A stretch of 60,780 bases of DNA from Thermomicrobiales bacterium (lineage in GTDB: Bacteria > Chloroflexota > Chloroflexia > Thermomicrobiales > CFX8): the NCBI GenBank assembly GCA_023954495.1, contig JAMLIA010000010.1:1-60780 (forward strand). The letters run 5' to 3'. Below the pieces are notes generated by a model, which searched no databases, was not told where the DNA came from, and saw only the letters and a list, made by a program, of their open reading frames with translations. Shown here in pieces: positions 25,758-34,988 of this stretch. The position numbers and the translations under genes were made by a program. Each line of letters starts with the position of its first letter. Position 1 is the first letter of the stretch.

Positions 25758-27575
25758 ATGCCCAACTCGACCCTGCCGAAACGATCCGAGGTAGCACCCG
25801 AGCAGACATGGGATGTCGAGAGTATCTTCGCCACTCCGTCCGACTGGGAAGCTGCATTCAACGCTCTGGCAAGCCGTCTCGGCGAACTGGATGAGTTCCG
25901 CGATCGGCTCGGCGAATCAGCTGCGACGTTGTATGCGGCGATCCAGCGCCTTGAGGACCTGATGAAGGCAGCCTGGGAACTGGAGCTGTACGCGCACATG
26001 CGTGTTGCCGAGGACGCGACCAATCCGGCCTCGCTCGCACTCGGTGATCGCGCCGACGGCATGTTCGCGCGCGTTGAGGCGGCGGCAGCGTTCGTCGAGC
26101 CAGAGATTCTGGCAATCGATCCCGAGACGCTGGCGTCATGGGTTGCGACGGACGACAACCTGAAACCGTATACGCACTACTTCGACAAGCTTGGACGGCG
26201 GCGTGATCACGTCCGCTCGGCTGAGGTCGAGCAGGTGCTGGCGATGGCGAGCGAACCGCTCTCCGTCTTCTCGTCGGTGCGCATGGCGCTCGCTGAAGCT
26301 GATCTCAAGCTCGGGTCAATCGATATCGGAACTGGTGAGACGGTCGAGCTCGGTCAGGGCAACCTCGACTCATTCATCCACAACGCCGACCGGAAGATCC
26401 GCCAGGCTGCCTGGGAGACATCCGCCGACGCCTACCTGTCGATGAAGAACACGTTTGCCGCCAACTACTCCGGCGCGGTCAAGCAGGCGGTGATGATGGC
26501 GCGGGTGCGGAACTACGACACTGCGCTGGAGGCGTCGCTGTCACCGAACGCCATCCCGCTGGAGGTCTTCCACAATCTGCTGGATACGGTCTGGAAGAAC
26601 TTCCCGACCTGGCAGCGCTACTTCAAGGTGCGGGCGAAGCTGCTCGGTGTCGAGCAGGCGCACGTCTGGGACATTTCGGAGTCGCCATTGCAGCCGGTCG
26701 GCGCGCCACCGCAGCGCAAGATCACGTTCAACGAGGGCATCGACATCGTCAGCGCGGCGGTCGCGCCGCTCGGCGAGGAGTACGTTCGTCAGGTCCAGCA
26801 GGGCATCGAGTGCCGCTGGGTCGATTACGCCGTGAATGCCGGCAAGGTCGGCGGCGCGTTCTCGACCGGTATGCCCGGCCATCACCCATTCATCATGATG
26901 AGCTGGCACGACGATCTGGGCAGCGTGTCGACGCTGATTCACGAGCTGGGCCACTCGCTGCACTCCTACTACACCTGGGAGACGCAGCCGCTCGCCTATG
27001 CCAACTACAGCATGTTCGTCGCCGAAGTGGCGTCCAACATGAATCAGGCGCTGATGGGCGCGCATCTGCTGGAGACCGTCGACGACCCGCACTTCCTGAC
27101 AACCGTGATCGAGGAGCGCATGGGCAACAACCTGCGCTACCTGTTCACGATGCCGATTCTGGCGAAGTTCGAGCTGGAGACGCACACGCTGGTTGAAAAC
27201 GGCGAGGCGCTGACGGCAGACGGCATGATCGACCTGATGGCGGACCTATACGCGCAGGCATACGGCGATGCCGTCGTGCTCGACCGGCCGCGCTCTGGCA
27301 TCACCTGGGCACGGTTCCCGCATCTCTTTGCGAACTTCTACGTCTTCCAGTACGCGACCGGTATCGCTGCGGCTGCTCAGCTCGCGCAGCAGGTGCGCGA
27401 GGGCGGACCGGAGGCAGCCGCGCGCTACATCGAGTTCCTCAAGACCGGCGACGGTGCGTATCCGGTCGAGGCGCTGAAGCTGGCCGGCATCGACATGAGC
27501 ACGCCCGCGCCAATTCAGGCTGCGTTCGATATTCTTGCCAGTTACGTGGATCGACTGGAGCAACTTGTGGGGTAG
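25758..27575 (+). CDS. pepF: Oligoendopeptidase F (M3 zinc metallopeptidase)
   Basis: This 605-residue cytoplasmic M3 peptidase cleaves short peptides. The zinc motif HELGHSLH starts at His395, and the third ligand Glu follows in VAEVASNMNQAL about 28 residues on. The N-terminal PepF domain (about residues 110-180) precedes the catalytic half. GKVGGAFSTG and FSTGMPGHHPFI are typical for the family. The start has GGAGG seven bases upstream. It stands alone before a strong terminator and so is likely monocistronic. Confidence 0.95.
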   Translation: MPNSTLPKRSEVAPEQTWDVESIFATPSDWEAAFNALASRLGELDEFRDRLGESAATLYAAIQRLEDLMKAAWELELYAHMRVAEDATNPASLALGDRADGMFARVEAAAAFVEPEILAIDPETLASWVATDDNLKPYTHYFDKLGRRRDHVRSAEVEQVLAMASEPLSVFSSVRMALAEADLKLGSIDIGTGETVELGQGNLDSFIHNADRKIRQAAWETSADAYLSMKNTFAANYSGAVKQAVMMARVRNYDTALEASLSPNAIPLEVFHNLLDTVWKNFPTWQRYFKVRAKLLGVEQAHVWDISESPLQPVGAPPQRKITFNEGIDIVSAAVAPLGEEYVRQVQQGIECRWVDYAVNAGKVGGAFSTGMPGHHPFIMMSWHDDLGSVSTLIHELGHSLHSYYTWETQPLAYANYSMFVAEVASNMNQALMGAHLLETVDDPHFLTTVIEERMGNNLRYLFTMPILAKFELETHTLVENGEALTADGMIDLMADLYAQAYGDAVVLDRPRSGITWARFPHLFANFYVFQYATGIAAAAQLAQQVREGGPEAAARYIEFLKTGDGAYPVEALKLAGIDMSTPAPIQAAFDILASYVDRLEQLVG

Positions 27576-27615
27576 TGGCGCAAGTGGCCCTCAACACCGC
27601 CCAAAGGGCACCCGG

Positions 27616-27650
27616 CCCCCTCTCCCAACGTTGGGAGAGGGGGTGTTTTT
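27616..27650 (+). terminator. Terminator built from a CCCTCTCCC-type palindrome
   Basis: A perfect 28-base palindrome (14-bp arms centred on AACGTT) followed by TGTTTTT. It ends pepF. The sequence CCCCCTCTCCC with GGGAGAGGGGG recurs in the 149-bp element at 32.8 kb, so this seems to be a repeat-family member used as a terminator. Confidence 0.8.
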
Positions 27651-27716
27651 GTAAATGCAAGCAATTGTTGATCTATGATGTTGGACATCGTGGATTAGTG
27701 GGGTGGAGGTGCAGGG

Positions 27717-30335
27717 GTGAGCGCGCGGCGGGTTGTCGTTGGGGTCTTGAGCGCTGTGCTGCTGTGCACGGCTATGTTGCCGACGGTTGGCTTTGGCGGT
27801 GTGGCATCGGCTGAGGCCGGCGAGGTTGTTGCGGCGTCGGGGATGATGGCGCGGACTGATGGCGAGTGGCTGGTCTGGGTTGAGGGCAGCGGTACAGCGT
27901 TCGAGGCATCGGCGCGGCTCTGGGCGCGGCGGGTGGACGGCGGCGAGCCGGTACTGCTGACTGAGTCGCTGAATGCACGCGGCTGGCCGTCGATCGATCG
28001 CGGGGTGGTTGTCTGGCTGGAGAATCGGCCAACTCGTGAGTGCCCTGTCTGCCGCGCTGCGATTGTCGGGCGCGATCTGGCGAGCGGGCGTGAGTTCGTT
28101 GTTGCCAACGATGTCGTGCTGGGCGCGCTGTATCAACCTTCCATCTCCGGCAATCTGGTGGTCTGGGCGACGACCGATACGGTCTGGATGCGTGACATCG
28201 CTTCGATGAGTCCGGCTGAGATTGTGGCGACGACGAACGGCGAGAGCTGCTACCAGCGGTTTGCGCCGGTGGTGAGCGGCGACCGCGTTGTCTGGATGGA
28301 GTGCTACGAGCCGGAAGTTCCCGACCCGAATGCCTACCCGAACTACCGCATTCTGACAAAGCGCTTCGGTGAGGCGTCTGCCACGGTTGCATTCGACGAG
28401 CCGGGCAATCCGACCGGCTTCGATCTCGATGGCGACCGGCTCATCGTGGCCGGCACGTTTCTCGATATCACGCTCATCGACGTTGCCAGCAGTGCCAGCC
28501 GAGTCATCGGTCAGGGGCGGCATCCGACGCTCGACGGCGAGGTTGCTATCTGGGAAGCGCCGCAAGCGGGACAGGTTGATCTCAAAGGATTTGACCTCGC
28601 GGCGAATGCAGCGGTGGATATTGACACGTCCCACACCTTCAACCTGCGGCCGGATGTTGCCAATGGTGTGCTCATCTGGCAACAACCTGACGCTGACATC
28701 TTCGGCGCTGATCAGCCGGGGCTGCTGCGCGCCGCGCGTGTCAGCGATGTGCTGATTGCTCCGACGTTCGGTACGTGGATCACAACGATCAAGTCCGCAG
28801 GTTCGGGGTACGCGACGGACGGTGAGTGGGTGATCTGGACGCAGCCGGCGACGGACGATTTGCACGGCCCCAGCGCCATCTTCGGCGCGCGCCTCGCGGA
28901 TCGCCAGTTTGTTTCGGTCGCGACCGGGCCGGGGAGTGCGGGCATCATCGGAATTGATGACGGCGTTGTGGTCTGGCGTGAGCTGACGACGTGGGCGGAT
29001 GGCTGTGCTGCCCATCTCTGCCTGCGTATTCTCAGCAAAGATCTGCGCAGCGGTGTTGTGACGAAGATCGACGCGGCGCAGGGTGATGTGACGCTGCCGA
29101 TTGGCGGGCTCGTCTATCGCGCCGGTCGGCTCGTCTATGTTGAGCAGCATGATGGCGAGTGGCGGCTGATGTTGCGTGATCTCGTGGCTGGTGCGGAGCC
29201 GGTTCTGCTGGCTGTCCTGCCGGACGAACTCAACGACCCGAGCGGCGTCGTGCATCTCTCGAACCTGATGTTCGACGGCCAGCGCCTTGTCTGGAGTGTC
29301 AACGACGGGCCAGCGCCGCCGTTGGTGGCAGGCTCGTCGACGGTGTACACGATGCTGGTCAGCGAGAGCAGTCCGGTGGTCGTCTCTGTTGGTGTGCTTG
29401 TCTCCGACATTGCCGTGTCCGGGGATGAAGTCATCTATCGCGAAGCGAAGACCGGCGCGATCGTCTCCTGGTCGGCGACGGACGGCTCGGTCGTGGCGCT
29501 CGGCGAGAGCGATGCGAGTTGGCTGAGCGCAGACGCGCAGTACGTTTTCTGGGCGCAGCGCGGTCGTGGCGTTGTAGGTGTCGATCTGGTGAACTGGAGC
29601 CGCTTCGATGCGCCGGGAGCGCCGACCTGGTTCGCATTGCAGGATCGGACGGTTGTCTCGGACATGGTGATCGGCGACGATATGCGTGAGGTGCACGCAT
29701 TTCCCCTGCGGCAACTGCTTCCGACTGCACCGCGAGCCGAGTCACCGTCAAACCCGAACGTGACCTGGCATCCCGAAACCGGGCACGGTGTCGGCTGGGG
29801 GTTCCGCGACTTCTGGGAGGCAAACGGTGGGTTGCCGGTGTTTGGGCATCCACTGACCGACGAGTTCACTCAGGCGCTCAACGAGGGCGACGGGCGTCCG
29901 GCGCAGTTCTTCGAGCGCCAGCGATTTGAGTGGCATGCCGAGAACGTGGGCACGCCGTACGAGGTGCTGCTGGGTCGGCTCGGCGCGGAGCTGCTGGTGA
30001 GTCAGGGGCGCGACTGGCGCGATCTGCCGCAAGCTGATCCGAGCGCACCACACTATCAGCCGGCCACTGGCCATGCGATTGACGAACGATTCTGGGCGTA
30101 CTGGTCTGGCCACGGGCTGGATCTCGGCGACGCGGGCGTTTCGTTCCGCGAGTCGCTGGCGCTCTTCGGCTATCCGCTGACTGAGCCGATGCTCGAAACC
30201 AATGCCGACGGCGACACGGTGTTGACGCAGTACTTCGAGCGCGCCGTGTTCGAGTGGCACCCCGAAAACCCGGCGGAATGGCAGGTTCTGCTGCGCCGCC
30301 TTGGGGCTGAGGAGGTTGCTCAGCGCGGCTGGTGA
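27717..30335 (+). CDS. Exported 872-aa protein: WD-like propeller plus tandem YFER modules
   Basis: A signal peptide covers residues 1-33, ending in VASAEAG. The N-terminal 670 residues carry repeated strands of the type DGxWVVW-x-E or GDRVVWMECYE, with regularly spaced Trp, like TolB/Kelch-type propeller blades. The C-terminal 190 residues are two YFER modules: FWEANGGLPVFGHPLTDE with QFFERQRFEWHAEN, then ALFGYPLTEP with QYFERAVFEWHPEN. They closely match those in the gene at 9.1-9.8 kb. The GTG start has GGAGG seven bases upstream. It is likely extracellular, with sugar or peptidoglycan binding possible; this is inference. Confidence 0.82.
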   Translation: MSARRVVVGVLSAVLLCTAMLPTVGFGGVASAEAGEVVAASGMMARTDGEWLVWVEGSGTAFEASARLWARRVDGGEPVLLTESLNARGWPSIDRGVVVWLENRPTRECPVCRAAIVGRDLASGREFVVANDVVLGALYQPSISGNLVVWATTDTVWMRDIASMSPAEIVATTNGESCYQRFAPVVSGDRVVWMECYEPEVPDPNAYPNYRILTKRFGEASATVAFDEPGNPTGFDLDGDRLIVAGTFLDITLIDVASSASRVIGQGRHPTLDGEVAIWEAPQAGQVDLKGFDLAANAAVDIDTSHTFNLRPDVANGVLIWQQPDADIFGADQPGLLRAARVSDVLIAPTFGTWITTIKSAGSGYATDGEWVIWTQPATDDLHGPSAIFGARLADRQFVSVATGPGSAGIIGIDDGVVVWRELTTWADGCAAHLCLRILSKDLRSGVVTKIDAAQGDVTLPIGGLVYRAGRLVYVEQHDGEWRLMLRDLVAGAEPVLLAVLPDELNDPSGVVHLSNLMFDGQRLVWSVNDGPAPPLVAGSSTVYTMLVSESSPVVVSVGVLVSDIAVSGDEVIYREAKTGAIVSWSATDGSVVALGESDASWLSADAQYVFWAQRGRGVVGVDLVNWSRFDAPGAPTWFALQDRTVVSDMVIGDDMREVHAFPLRQLLPTAPRAESPSNPNVTWHPETGHGVGWGFRDFWEANGGLPVFGHPLTDEFTQALNEGDGRPAQFFERQRFEWHAENVGTPYEVLLGRLGAELLVSQGRDWRDLPQADPSAPHYQPATGHAIDERFWAYWSGHGLDLGDAGVSFRESLALFGYPLTEPMLETNADGDTVLTQYFERAVFEWHPENPAEWQVLLRRLGAEEVAQRGW

Positions 30336-30399
30336 GCGGCCTGCCGGCGCGGCGCTTCCTGGTCATGCGGAGTACGATCGAGCGGAAGGGAGTGCTGCA

Positions 30400-31011
30400 A
30401 TGGCTGAGACACTGACTCGCAACTCCGATGACGGCGTGTCGCTCGGGCGTGCCGGAGCGTTGATCGGGATACTGGCCGGTGGCGGGCTGGGTTCGCTGCG
30501 GATGCTGCTTGATGGTTCGCCGGAGGCGTTCGGTCTGGGCAATGTCGCGTTCCTGCTCACCTTCGTCTTGCCGTTTGTCCTTGCGCTGAGTGCGCTGCGT
30601 CTGGATCGCTCGACGATGCGAGCGGCGATCTGGCTTGGAAGCGGCGCGTTGGGCATCGCCGGGTCGGTGATTGCGTTCTCCGGTGTGAGTCTGGTGCTGC
30701 TGATCCCCGGCGGCCTGCTCATTGCTGCGGCAATCGCGTCGTTGCGCGTCACCGATACCTCGCCGGAGTGGCCGGTGGTGCTGATTCCGATCTGGCTCTT
30801 CGTCATCGGCGTCTCAGCGTTCCTCGTCCTGTTCATGAACGACGACCCGCACTCATGGAGCACCCCGAACTCCTCGCACAGTTCGAGCGACTACATCACC
30901 GTCGCCGAAGGCGCTACGAGCCTGGCGATCTGGGCCGCTGGGCTGATTGTGCTGGGCACGGCGATCTGGCTCTGGTCGCTGGCCGCACAGCGGAGAGACG
31001 CTACGCGCTGA
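30400..31011 (+). CDS. Multi-helix membrane protein
   Basis: A 203-residue integral membrane protein with about six hydrophobic stretches, including LVLLIPGGLLIAAAIA and VVLIPIWLFVIGVSAFLVLF. A Ser/His-rich external loop (PHSWSTPNSSHSSS) lies before the last helix. The frame is open to 30301 but GGAAGGGAG before the ATG at 30400 defines the start. It lies 64 bases after the exported propeller gene and 55 bases before the acyl-CoA carboxylase beta gene. I do not recognise the family. Confidence 0.65.
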   Translation: MAETLTRNSDDGVSLGRAGALIGILAGGGLGSLRMLLDGSPEAFGLGNVAFLLTFVLPFVLALSALRLDRSTMRAAIWLGSGALGIAGSVIAFSGVSLVLLIPGGLLIAAAIASLRVTDTSPEWPVVLIPIWLFVIGVSAFLVLFMNDDPHSWSTPNSSHSSSDYITVAEGATSLAIWAAGLIVLGTAIWLWSLAAQRRDATR

Positions 31012-31066
31012 CGATGGCTGCTAGACTCTGGACTGTTGATCTCAGCGGGACCGGGGAGTAGTCAGC

Positions 31067-32635
31067 GTGGTGCAAACACCGGAAGAAACCGGCTCTCCTT
31101 CGCGAGCCGGACAGTACATCGAGCGGCACGACGAGCTGGAGCGCCAGAGCGCGACCGCTGCCGAAAAGCAGGCAGGGCGCGGCAAGCTGTCGGCGCGCGA
31201 GCGCGTCGAGCAGTTGCTCGATCCAGATTCGTTCGTTGAATATGACGCCTTCGTCCAGCATCGCTCGACCTACTTCGGCATGCAGGAGCGTCGGCCGTAC
31301 GGCGATGGCGTCATCACCGGCGTCGGCAAGATCGACGGCCGCGATGTCGCCGTGTTCTCGCAGGATTTCACCGTCTTTGGTGGCTCGCTCGGTGAAGCGT
31401 TTGCCGAGAAGATGGTCAAGATCATGGATCTGGCGCTGAAGATCGGCTGCCCGATCATCGGCATTAACGATTCGGCCGGGGCGCGCATTCAGGAGGGCGT
31501 TGAGGGGCTGGCCGGGTACGGCGAGGTCTTCTGGCGCAACGTACAGGCCAGCGGCGTCGTGCCGCAACTCTCGATCATCGCCGGGCCGTGCGCAGGCGGC
31601 GCGGTCTATTCCCCGGCCATGACCGACTTCGTCTTCATGGTGCAGGACATCTCGCAGATGTTCATCACCGGTCCTGATGTCATCAAGACCGTTACCGGCG
31701 AGGACGTCACCCACGAGCAGCTGGGCGGCGCGATGACGCACAACTCAGTCTCCGGCGTCGCGCATTTCGTGGGACACGATGAGGCTGACACGTTCGACCT
31801 CGTCCGGGCGGTGCTGTCGTACCTGCCGTCGAACAACCTCGATCGACTACCGACCTACGCGCCGAGCGACGATCCCGAGCGTGAGTCGCCGGAGCTTGAT
31901 TCGATCGTCCCGGAAGAGTCGACCAAGCCATATGACATGCACGATGTCATCCAACTGGTCGTCGACGATGGCGAGTTCCTGGAAGTGCAGCCGCTCTGGG
32001 CCGGCAACATCCTGATCGGCTTTGCTCGGCTGAATGGCTCGCCGGTCGGGATTGTGGCGAACCAGCCGCGGGTGCTGGCCGGGACGCTCGACATCGACGC
32101 GTCGGAGAAGGCCGCGCGATTCGTGCGCTTCTGTGATGCATTCAACATCCCGCTGGTGACGTTCGAGGACGTCCCTGGCTTCCTGCCGGGCGTCAATCAG
32201 GAGCACAGCGGCATCATCCGGCACGGCTCGAAGCTGCTCTACGCATATTGCGAAGCGACGGTGCCGAAGCTGACGGTCATCACGCGCAAAGCGTACGGCG
32301 GTGCCTACGTCGTCATGAACTCGCGCTCGATCCGCTCCGACTTCAGCGTCGCCTGGCCGACTGCGGAAATCGCCGTCATGGGCTCTGAGGCAGCCGTCCG
32401 TCTGATCTCACGCCGCGAGATCGCCGCGGCTGACGACCCCGCTGCGAAGGAGCGCGAGCTGATCGCTGCCTATCGCGAGCAGTTCGCCAGTCCGTGGCAG
32501 GCAGCCGGACGAGGATACATCGAGGCCGTCATCCCGCCGCGCGAGACGCGCCGCCAACTCATCCGTGCGCTGGAGATGCTGCGCAACAAGCGCGAGGATC
32601 GCCCGAAGCGCAAACACGGGAACATCCCGCTGTGA
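31067..32635 (+). CDS. Acyl-CoA carboxylase carboxyltransferase (beta) subunit
   Basis: This 522-residue protein is the carboxyltransferase of a propionyl- or acetyl-CoA carboxylase, transferring CO2 from carboxybiotin to acyl-CoA. Family features are [31 protein letters not shown]-type loops, [28 protein letters not shown], and AYGGAYVVM near residue 415. The gene overlaps the start of a 56-aa gene (GTGA), and the biotin carboxylase/carrier gene follows. The start is a GTG with GGGGAG nine bases upstream. Length and motifs fit PccB/AccD5-type subunits; which acyl-CoA is used is not decided. Confidence 0.92.
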   Translation: MVQTPEETGSPSRAGQYIERHDELERQSATAAEKQAGRGKLSARERVEQLLDPDSFVEYDAFVQHRSTYFGMQERRPYGDGVITGVGKIDGRDVAVFSQDFTVFGGSLGEAFAEKMVKIMDLALKIGCPIIGINDSAGARIQEGVEGLAGYGEVFWRNVQASGVVPQLSIIAGPCAGGAVYSPAMTDFVFMVQDISQMFITGPDVIKTVTGEDVTHEQLGGAMTHNSVSGVAHFVGHDEADTFDLVRAVLSYLPSNNLDRLPTYAPSDDPERESPELDSIVPEESTKPYDMHDVIQLVVDDGEFLEVQPLWAGNILIGFARLNGSPVGIVANQPRVLAGTLDIDASEKAARFVRFCDAFNIPLVTFEDVPGFLPGVNQEHSGIIRHGSKLLYAYCEATVPKLTVITRKAYGGAYVVMNSRSIRSDFSVAWPTAEIAVMGSEAAVRLISRREIAAADDPAAKERELIAAYREQFASPWQAAGRGYIEAVIPPRETRRQLIRALEMLRNKREDRPKRKHGNIPL

Positions 32636-32802
32636 GCCGCGACCCGCACGACGGCGAATTGTCCGAAGAGGTCGTCGCCGCCATCGTCGCCATCCTCGCG
32701 CGCCTAACTGCCGAGGCTGATGATGACGAGCCGGATGTTTCCGCGTGGGCGCGGTCGGGGCGTGTGGCCTGCGACTGGCGCGGCGATGGGGAGTGGGGCT
32801 GA
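32632..32802 (+). CDS. Small acyl-CoA carboxylase subunit (epsilon-like)
   Basis: A 56-residue protein starting at a GTG that overlaps the beta-subunit stop by four bases, so it is translationally coupled. It contains [16 protein letters not shown], a short amphipathic helix, and [13 protein letters not shown]. This matches the pattern (EE-x-AAI followed by S-x-W-x-x-x-GR) of small proteins found with PccB-type subunits and of oxaloacetate decarboxylase gamma tails. Such subunits hold the carboxylase complex together in Actinobacteria and Chloroflexota. The gene is short enough to be missed by automatic calling. The assignment rests on position and the helix-W-x-GR pattern. Confidence 0.65.
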   Translation: MSRDPHDGELSEEVVAAIVAILARLTAEADDDEPDVSAWARSGRVACDWRGDGEWG

Positions 32803-32949
32803 CCTCACCCCCCCCGCCCCCTCTCCCGTGGGGAGAGGGGGAGATTGAGAATTGAGATACTGCAATTGCCATTGTTCGTATTGGCGACTAGCTAACATGA
32901 AACTTGACACCCCTTCTCCTCCGAGGAGAGGGGGCCGGGGGGTGAGGTC
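32801..32949. repeat. 149-bp element with 13-bp inverted ends and internal hairpins
   Basis: The ends GACCTCACCCCCC (32801-32813) and GGGGGGTGAGGTC (32937-32949) are perfect 13-bp inverted repeats. Inside, CCCCCTCTCCC pairs with GGGAGAGGGGG (32817-32841) and a second, bulged hairpin lies at 32910-32934. It starts in the stop codon of the small subunit gene and ends one base before the ATG of the biotin carboxylase gene, so it forms the whole spacer and provides the ribosome-binding region (GGGGTGAGG). It looks like a non-coding mobile or REP-type repeat. Confidence 0.75.
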
Positions 32950-32950
32950 C

Positions 32951-34693
32951 ATGCGCAAGGTGCTGGTGGCGAATCGGGGCGAGATTGCGATTCGGGTGAT
33001 GCGGGCTTGCCGTGAGGAGCGACTGGCCAGCGTGGCGGTCGTATCGTCCGGCGAGGGCGATCCGCGTCATGCGCGCTACGCCGATGAGGCCGTTACGCTC
33101 GATTCGACGCACCCGCTGCCGTATCTCGACATTGACGCCATCCTCCGCGCTGCGACCGCGACTGGCGCGGACGCGATCCATCCCGGCTATGGCTTTCTGG
33201 CTGAGAACGCCGGGTTCGCGCAAGCCTGTGCCGATGCCGGGTTTGTGTTCGTCGGTCCAGCGCCGTCGGCGATTTCGACGATGGGCGACAAGGTGCGAGC
33301 GCGTGAGGCTGCGCTGGCGGCTGGCGTGCCGGTCGTGCCGGGGACCGACGGCGAGGTCGATGCTGCCGGGGCGCGCGCGTTCGGCGATGAGATCGGCTAC
33401 CCGATCGCGATGAAGGCGACGGCCGGCGGTGGCGGTCGCGGCTTCCGCGTCGCCTGGTCTGCGGACGAGGTCAAGGATGCCTGGAATGGTGCGAGCGGTG
33501 AAGCGCAGCGCTACTTCAGCAATCCCGCTGTCTACGCCGAGCGCTACTTCGATCATCCGCGCCATATCGAGATTCAGGTGATGGCCGATGCGCACGGGAA
33601 TGTTGTCGGGCTGGGTGAGCGCGATTGCTCGATACAGCGGCGACATCAGAAGCTGGTTGAGGAGAGCCCATCACCGGCAATCGACGCGGCGATGCGCGCG
33701 GCGATGAATCAGACGGCCGAGGGGCTGGCTCGGGCAGTTGATTACGTTGGCGCAGGGACGCTTGAGTTCCTGGCGCAGGACGGCGAGTACTTCTTTCTTG
33801 AGATGAATACCCGCATTCAGGTTGAGCATCCAGTGACTGAACAGGTCACCGGCATTGACCTTGTGCGCGAGCAGTTGCGAGTGGCGGCCGGCAAGCCACT
33901 GTCGTTCGCCGCCGCACCGACGCTGTGGGGCCACGCGATCGAGTGTCGGATCAACGCCGAAGACCCGGCGGCTGATTTCAAGCCGACGCCCGGACCATTG
34001 AGAGCGTTCCGGCGGCCAGATGGGTTTGGCGTTCGCGTCGATACTGGCTTCGACGAGGGCGGCGAGATCGACCCGCGCTTCGATTCGCTGATCGCCAAGC
34101 TGATCGTCTGGGGGCGCGACCGCGACGAGGCGCTCTCGCGGCTGGGTCGGGCGCTAGAGGATTTTCAGGTCGAAGGCGTCGCGACGACGATCCCGCTCTT
34201 TCGTTCGCTGATCCGGACGCCGTGGTTCGCCGACGGCGACTACAACACGCGCTCGCTGGAGCAGTCGGGTCTGGCGGCGCGGCTGGCACCGTTCCAGATG
34301 CCGGAGCCGGTCGAGCAGGACGGCGCGGTACTGACGGTCGAGGTGAACGGCGCGAGCTATCGCGTGCGCCTGCCGGAGGGACTGAGTGTCGCTGCAGGTG
34401 GTCGCGCGGCGCGGCAGCCAGCACGGCGCAGCTCGGGCGGCGGCGCGGTTGTCGCGCCGACCGGCAATGCGCTGCGTAGCCCAATTCAGGGCACGGTGCT
34501 GTCTGTCGCGGTCGAGCCGGGCGCAACGGTCGAGCGTGGACAGCTCATCTGCGTCATTGAGGCGATGAAGATGGAGAACGAGATCACGGCCCATCAGTCG
34601 GGCGTCGTGACCGAAATCGGCGTGCAGGCCGGGGAGACGGTCCAGCCAGGCGCGACTGTGGCGGTTATCGAGCCGCAGGTGGCAGCGGAGTAG
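32951..34693 (+). CDS. Acyl-CoA carboxylase biotin carboxylase / biotin carrier (alpha) subunit
   Basis: A 580-residue protein with biotin carboxylase (about residues 1-445) and a C-terminal biotin carrier domain (about 505-580). It carboxylates its own biotin from bicarbonate and ATP and hands the carboxyl to the beta subunit. It starts KVLVANRGEIAIRVMRACRE. KATAGGGGRGFRVA is the ATP-grasp loop, and EMNTRIQVEHPVTE holds the metal ligands and catalytic region. The biotinylated Lys540 is in EAMKMENE. The frame extends upstream through the repeat element to 32852, but homology begins at the ATG at 32951. It is separated from beta and the small subunit by the 149-bp element. Confidence 0.95.
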   Translation: MRKVLVANRGEIAIRVMRACREERLASVAVVSSGEGDPRHARYADEAVTLDSTHPLPYLDIDAILRAATATGADAIHPGYGFLAENAGFAQACADAGFVFVGPAPSAISTMGDKVRAREAALAAGVPVVPGTDGEVDAAGARAFGDEIGYPIAMKATAGGGGRGFRVAWSADEVKDAWNGASGEAQRYFSNPAVYAERYFDHPRHIEIQVMADAHGNVVGLGERDCSIQRRHQKLVEESPSPAIDAAMRAAMNQTAEGLARAVDYVGAGTLEFLAQDGEYFFLEMNTRIQVEHPVTEQVTGIDLVREQLRVAAGKPLSFAAAPTLWGHAIECRINAEDPAADFKPTPGPLRAFRRPDGFGVRVDTGFDEGGEIDPRFDSLIAKLIVWGRDRDEALSRLGRALEDFQVEGVATTIPLFRSLIRTPWFADGDYNTRSLEQSGLAARLAPFQMPEPVEQDGAVLTVEVNGASYRVRLPEGLSVAAGGRAARQPARRSSGGGAVVAPTGNALRSPIQGTVLSVAVEPGATVERGQLICVIEAMKMENEITAHQSGVVTEIGVQAGETVQPGATVAVIEPQVAAE

Positions 34694-34721
34694 CGCGCGT
34701 CCGGCGACGGTTTCAGCGCAA

Positions 34722-34967
34722 TCAGGCCGCTTCCTGAGTGGGTGAGCGCTCCAGTTCGGCGTCTTCAGCGGCTCCAACATAGATCGTGTTGACCGCGACG
34801 TGCGCTGCCGGTCGGACATCCATCTCTTCAATATCCACGAGCTGCGACGGATTAACCAGCGCAATTGCCGGTAGTTGCCCGCGCTTGCGCTCATAGCGTC
34901 GCGCCGCAGCTGCGATCTTCTCCTGCATCGTCTTCTTCTTGTCAGGGTCATACCAGCCAAGAAACAT
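34722..34967 (-). CDS. 81-aa protein under a LexA-type operator
   Basis: An 81-residue soluble protein. The N-terminus MFLGWYDPDKKKTMQEKI leads into a basic helix (AAAARRYERKRGQLPAI) and a strand-rich part with LVNPSQLVDIEEMDVRPAA and NTIYVG. AAAGGAG six bases before the ATG sets the start; a TTG at 34973 is less likely. Its promoter contains a palindromic operator, annotated separately, so it is probably damage-inducible. It converges on the biotin carboxylase gene and is divergent from mraZ. I have seen proteins of this type in Chloroflexota, but know no function. Confidence 0.75.
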   Translation of the reverse strand: MFLGWYDPDKKKTMQEKIAAAARRYERKRGQLPAIALVNPSQLVDIEEMDVRPAAHVAVNTIYVGAAEDAELERSPTQEAA

Positions 34968-34988
34968 GTGCAACTCCTTTCAATGCTC

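Noticed and set aside
27591-29714. 707-codon minus-strand frame
   Set aside because: It lies opposite the exported 872-aa gene, has the composition of a GC-rich shadow and no recognisable domain.
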